NCBI RefSeq assembly: GCF_009795885.1
Contig: NZ_WTEV01000006.1
Location: 81,967 to 131,801 of the forward strand
DNA length: 49,835 bases
Source of the DNA: Gilliamella sp. Pas-s25
GTDB taxonomy: Bacteria; Pseudomonadota; Gammaproteobacteria; Enterobacterales; Orbaceae
Direction of reading: 5' to 3'
Under the pieces are notes generated by a model that searched no databases, was not told the origin of the DNA, and saw only the letters and a program-made list of their open reading frames with translations. This document shows, piece after piece, positions 47,283-49,835 of the stretch (the first letter of the stretch is position 1; the number at the start of each line of letters is the position of its first letter). The position numbers and the translations under genes were made by a program.

Positions 47283-48149
47283 TTATTCAATATTTTGTAC
47301 TTGCTCTCTAATTTGTTCAATAAGGACTTTAAGTTCGATTGCACTCGCTGTTACATCCGAATTAATTGATTTAGAGGCGATAGTATTCGATTCTCGATTA
47401 AACTCTTGCATCATAAAATCCAACCTGCGACCTATTGCTTCGTTTTTCTTTAAGATTGAGTAAGTTTCTTTAACATGCGTCATCAGGCGATCAAGCTCCT
47501 CGGCAACATCAATTCGCTGTGCAACCATTACTATCTCTTGTTCTAGGCGGGAATGATCAAGCTCAATATTAGCTTCAGCCAATTTGCTATTTAAGCGTTC
47601 TTTTTGCCATTCCAGTATTTGAGGCATCCAGTTGCGAATCTTATCGACTTCGACGGTAATCGCTTCTAAACGTTTAACAATTAAATCGCTAAGTGCTTTA
47701 CCCTCACGCTCACGAACGGCTATAAACTCATCGATAGCGAAGTCAAGCAGGGTTAGGATTTCTTGTGATATGCTGTCAAGATTTTGTTCTTTAGCTGATA
47801 ATACGCCCGGCCAACGCAGTACATCAATAGGGTTGATTTGACCTGATTGATGCGTTGTTTGAATCCAGTTAGCAGCATTTAGAATTTGCTTGGCAAGCTC
47901 TTTATTTAACGACAGTTCTTGATTCTGCGCAGCTGGATCTAACTCGAAGCGTAAATTACATTCAATTTTACCGCGAGTTAAACGTTTACGCAGTCGTTCA
48001 CGTATCATTGGTTCAAGTGAGCGAAACTGCTCTGGTAGGCGAATATAGGTTTCTAAATAGCGTTGGTTAACTGAACGAAGTTCCCACGAGGCAGTTCCCC
48101 ACGGTTGATTTAACTCTTTTCGTGAATAGGCAGTCATGCTGGAAATCAT
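47283..48149 (-). CDS. yicC: YicC family endoribonuclease
   Basis: A 288-residue (E. coli 287) YicC-like protein. The N-terminal domain is canonical (MTAYSRKELNQPWGTASWELRSVNQRYLE, in positions 5-33), and the C-terminal DUF1732 region has R-L-D-F-M-M-Q-E-F-N-R-E-S-N-T-I-A-S-K-S. YicC has been reported as an RNase acting on small RNAs in E. coli. It is divergent from rph across 159 bp, the arrangement also seen in E. coli. Confidence 0.94.
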   Translation of the reverse strand: MISSMTAYSRKELNQPWGTASWELRSVNQRYLETYIRLPEQFRSLEPMIRERLRKRLTRGKIECNLRFELDPAAQNQELSLNKELAKQILNAANWIQTTHQSGQINPIDVLRWPGVLSAKEQNLDSISQEILTLLDFAIDEFIAVREREGKALSDLIVKRLEAITVEVDKIRNWMPQILEWQKERLNSKLAEANIELDHSRLEQEIVMVAQRIDVAEELDRLMTHVKETYSILKKNEAIGRRLDFMMQEFNRESNTIASKSINSDVTASAIELKVLIEQIREQVQNIE

Positions 48150-48179
48150 AATAGCATCCTAAATTTGTAAAAAACTTAC

Positions 48180-48208
48180 TGGGCATTGTATCACATATTC
48201 TGTATAAT
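48180..48208 (+). promoter_or_regulatory. Putative rph-pyrE promoter
   Basis: Perfect -10 TATAAT (48203-48208) with a -35-like TGGGCA (48180-48185) at 17-bp spacing, in the yicC/rph divergent gap. It leaves a 5' untranslated leader of about 95 nt. Confidence 0.65.
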
Positions 48209-48228
48209 ACGCTCTTAGCTTAGGCTAA

Positions 48229-48252
48229 ACATCAACCTTATCTTGTTGATGT
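48229..48252 (+). other. Stem-loop in rph leader
   Basis: Perfect 8-bp stem ACATCAAC/GTTGATGT with an 8-nt loop in the predicted 5' leader of rph-pyrE, directly followed by CCTCCTA, which could pair with Shine-Dalgarno-type purine runs. It is not followed by a T-run, so it is not a standard terminator. Confidence 0.55.
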
Positions 48253-48308
48253 CCTCCTAAATAATTATTTCAAAAAGATATTTTTAATTGTAACAGCTGG
48301 AGAATTGC

Positions 48309-49025
48309 ATGCGCCCGTCTGGTCGATCTGCGGAACAAGTCCGCCCTATAAAAATAACCCGTCATTATACTAAGCATGCAGAAGGTTCTGTATTAGTTGA
48401 ATTTGGTGAAACTAAAGTACTGTGTAATGCCACAGTTGATGAAAGTGTACCACGTTTTTTAAAAGGTCAAAATCAAGGTTGGGTAACAGCTGAATATGGC
48501 ATGCTACCGCGTGCAACTAATTCACGTACCCAGCGCGAAGCGGCTAAAGGCAAACAAACTGGCCGCACCATGGAAATTCAACGCCTGATTGCCCGTTCAT
48601 TACGTGCCATGATCGACCTTAAATTATTAGGCGAATACACTATCACGTTAGATTGCGATGTCATTCAAGCCGATGGTGGTACTCGAACGGCATCAATTAC
48701 CGGTGCTTGTGTGGCACTTAATGATGCAATAAACAAAATGGTTGCAGAGGGTAAAATAAAGAAAAATCCAATTAAATCATTGGTCGCTGCTGTTTCTGTC
48801 GGTATTGTTGAAGGCGAAGCGCTTTGTGATTTGGAATATATAGAGGATTCAAACGCACAAACCGATATGAATGTTGTTATGACTGATGATGGACGAATCA
48901 TCGAAATACAAGGTACTGCCGAAGGCGAACCATTTAGTCATGACGAATTATTAAAACTGTTAGAATTAGCAAAAAATGGCATCGCAACAATTATTGATGC
49001 GCAAAAACAGTCCTTAAAAGATTAA
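48309..49025 (+). CDS. rph: Ribonuclease PH
   Basis: A 238-residue (full-length) phosphorolytic 3'-to-5' exoribonuclease that trims tRNA 3' ends. It opens [18 protein letters not shown]; family motifs include [24 protein letters not shown] (phosphate site), [13 protein letters not shown] and [10 protein letters not shown]. It is intact, unlike the frameshifted rph of E. coli K-12. It precedes pyrE by 13 bp in one operon. Confidence 0.96.
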   Translation: MRPSGRSAEQVRPIKITRHYTKHAEGSVLVEFGETKVLCNATVDESVPRFLKGQNQGWVTAEYGMLPRATNSRTQREAAKGKQTGRTMEIQRLIARSLRAMIDLKLLGEYTITLDCDVIQADGGTRTASITGACVALNDAINKMVAEGKIKKNPIKSLVAAVSVGIVEGEALCDLEYIEDSNAQTDMNVVMTDDGRIIEIQGTAEGEPFSHDELLKLLELAKNGIATIIDAQKQSLKD

Positions 49026-49038
49026 TTGGAGAAAATCG

Positions 49039-49686
49039 ATGAAATCATATAAAAGTGAATTTATTGAATTTGCTTTAAATAGACAAGCATTAAAATTTGG
49101 TGAATTTACCTTAAAATCGGGACGCAAAAGCCCCTATTTTTTTAATGCGGGATTGTTTAATACCGGTAAAGATCTGGCTTTATTAGGTCGTTTTTATGCT
49201 GCAGCACTCATGGATGCCAACTTAGAATACGATGTTATTTTTGGTCCAGCTTATAAAGGTATTCCTATTGTTTCATCAACCGTTGTTGCACTTTCTGAAC
49301 ATCATAATATCGATGTGCCTTATTGCTTTAACCGCAAAGAAGCCAAAGACCATGGTGAAGGGGGTAACTTAGTAGGTAGTTCGATCTATCAGCAACGCGT
49401 TATGCTGGTTGATGATGTTATTACCGCCGGTACCGCAATTCGTGAATCGATGAAAATATTAGAAGATAATCAATCAAAACTCGCTGGTGTACTCATCTGC
49501 CTAGACCGTCAAGAAAAAGGTCGTGGTGAACTATCTGCAATTCAAGAAATTAAACAAATCTATCATTGTGATGTTATTTCAATTATCACGCTTGATGATT
49601 TGATCCAATACCTTTACCAAGATCCATCACGCAAAGATCAAGTAGTACAAGTTGAGGCTTATCGGGCTGAATATGGGATAAAATAA
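49039..49686 (+). CDS. pyrE: Orotate phosphoribosyltransferase
   Basis: A 215-residue (E. coli 213) enzyme joining orotate and PRPP to make orotidine monophosphate in pyrimidine synthesis. The N-terminal [19 protein letters not shown] stretch and PRPP-binding [17 protein letters not shown] (about 117-133) are canonical. A GGAGA site precedes the ATG. The 13-bp gap from rph is too short for the E. coli UTP-sensing rph-pyrE attenuator, so pyrE must be controlled another way. Confidence 0.96.
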   Translation: MKSYKSEFIEFALNRQALKFGEFTLKSGRKSPYFFNAGLFNTGKDLALLGRFYAAALMDANLEYDVIFGPAYKGIPIVSSTVVALSEHHNIDVPYCFNRKEAKDHGEGGNLVGSSIYQQRVMLVDDVITAGTAIRESMKILEDNQSKLAGVLICLDRQEKGRGELSAIQEIKQIYHCDVISIITLDDLIQYLYQDPSRKDQVVQVEAYRAEYGIK

Positions 49687-49731
49687 GCTATTAGTATTTG
49701 AATATACAATGGCTAATATATAATTATTAAA

Positions 49732-49791
49732 AAACCTCGAATAATATCGAGGTTTCAGATTGATGACAAACCTCGATATAATTCGGGGTTT
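49732..49791 (+). terminator. Two tandem terminator hairpins after pyrE
   Basis: The first hairpin, AAACCTCGA/TCGAGGTTT with a 6-nt loop, spans 49732-49755. The second, AAACCTCGA/TCGGGGTTT (one G-T pair, 6-nt loop), spans 49768-49791 and runs into a T-rich tract. They share the same stem and probably arose by duplication. Confidence 0.8.
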
Positions 49792-49835
49792 ATTTTTTTA
49801 TTTAAACCATAAATAAGATTTTTAATTTGGATTTT

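Overview
The window is about 50 kb of AT-rich gammaproteobacterial chromosome. Gene content and order (pepD / gpt-frsA, yicC / rph-pyrE, yccS, yejK, nfo, argCBGH) together with the low GC fit the Orbaceae of insect guts, such as Gilliamella and relatives. The family placement is an inference from composition and protein style; no 16S gene is present.

Layout. (1) Positions 1-5970 hold one end of an integrative and conjugative element or genomic island of the SPI-7 / ICEHin1056 / clc type. It is anchored at the 3' end of a tRNA-Ile2(CAU) gene (5970-6046) and reads, away from the tRNA, parA, dnaB-like helicase, parB, DUF2857 and an STY4528-type replication protein. It then reaches a 39-bp tandem repeat array with perfect hairpins that runs off the left edge. 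(2) Positions 6250-17530 are core chromosome: a DUF4156 lipoprotein, serC, an arginine operon argCBGH preceded by two ARG boxes, pepD, and the divergent gpt-frsA-proB group. proA does not follow proB; a small broken membrane-protein gene lies there instead. (3) Positions 17.7-22.4 kb are a degenerate stretch of contact-dependent-inhibition type material. It holds fragments of a large hemagglutinin (CdiA/FhaB-like), at least three C-terminal toxin modules each followed by its probable immunity gene, one more orphan small gene, and an IS5-family transposase stump. (4) Positions 22.5-26.1 kb carry yccS and a phospholipase D-fold protein that may be a nuclease. (5) Positions 26.6-41.5 kb are a single-direction operon of six very large genes: two tandem DUF4132 (MolR/YehI-like) paralogues, a MoxR AAA+ ATPase, DUF5682, a VWA protein and a SWIM zinc-finger protein. 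A third, decayed DUF4132 copy sits at the front. It matches the poorly understood E. coli molR-yehI-yehL-yehM-yehP-yehQ locus and is the best candidate for an undescribed multi-protein system. (6) Positions 41.6-49.8 kb are core again: nfo, yejK, a MATE exporter preceded by about 200-bp direct repeats with an operator-like dyad, a Sel1-repeat protein, an EamA transporter, yicC, rph and pyrE.

How genes work together. The arginine genes form one transcription unit ending at a good terminator, with ArgR control visible at its promoter. The yeh-like operon is tightly packed: short overlaps place the Shine-Dalgarno site of each of several downstream genes inside the preceding gene, so the products are likely made in fixed proportion. 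The toxin/immunity region looks like the result of repeated capture of toxin tips with their immunity genes. The toxins are mostly frameshifted while the immunity genes remain open, as expected if immunity is retained after toxins are lost.
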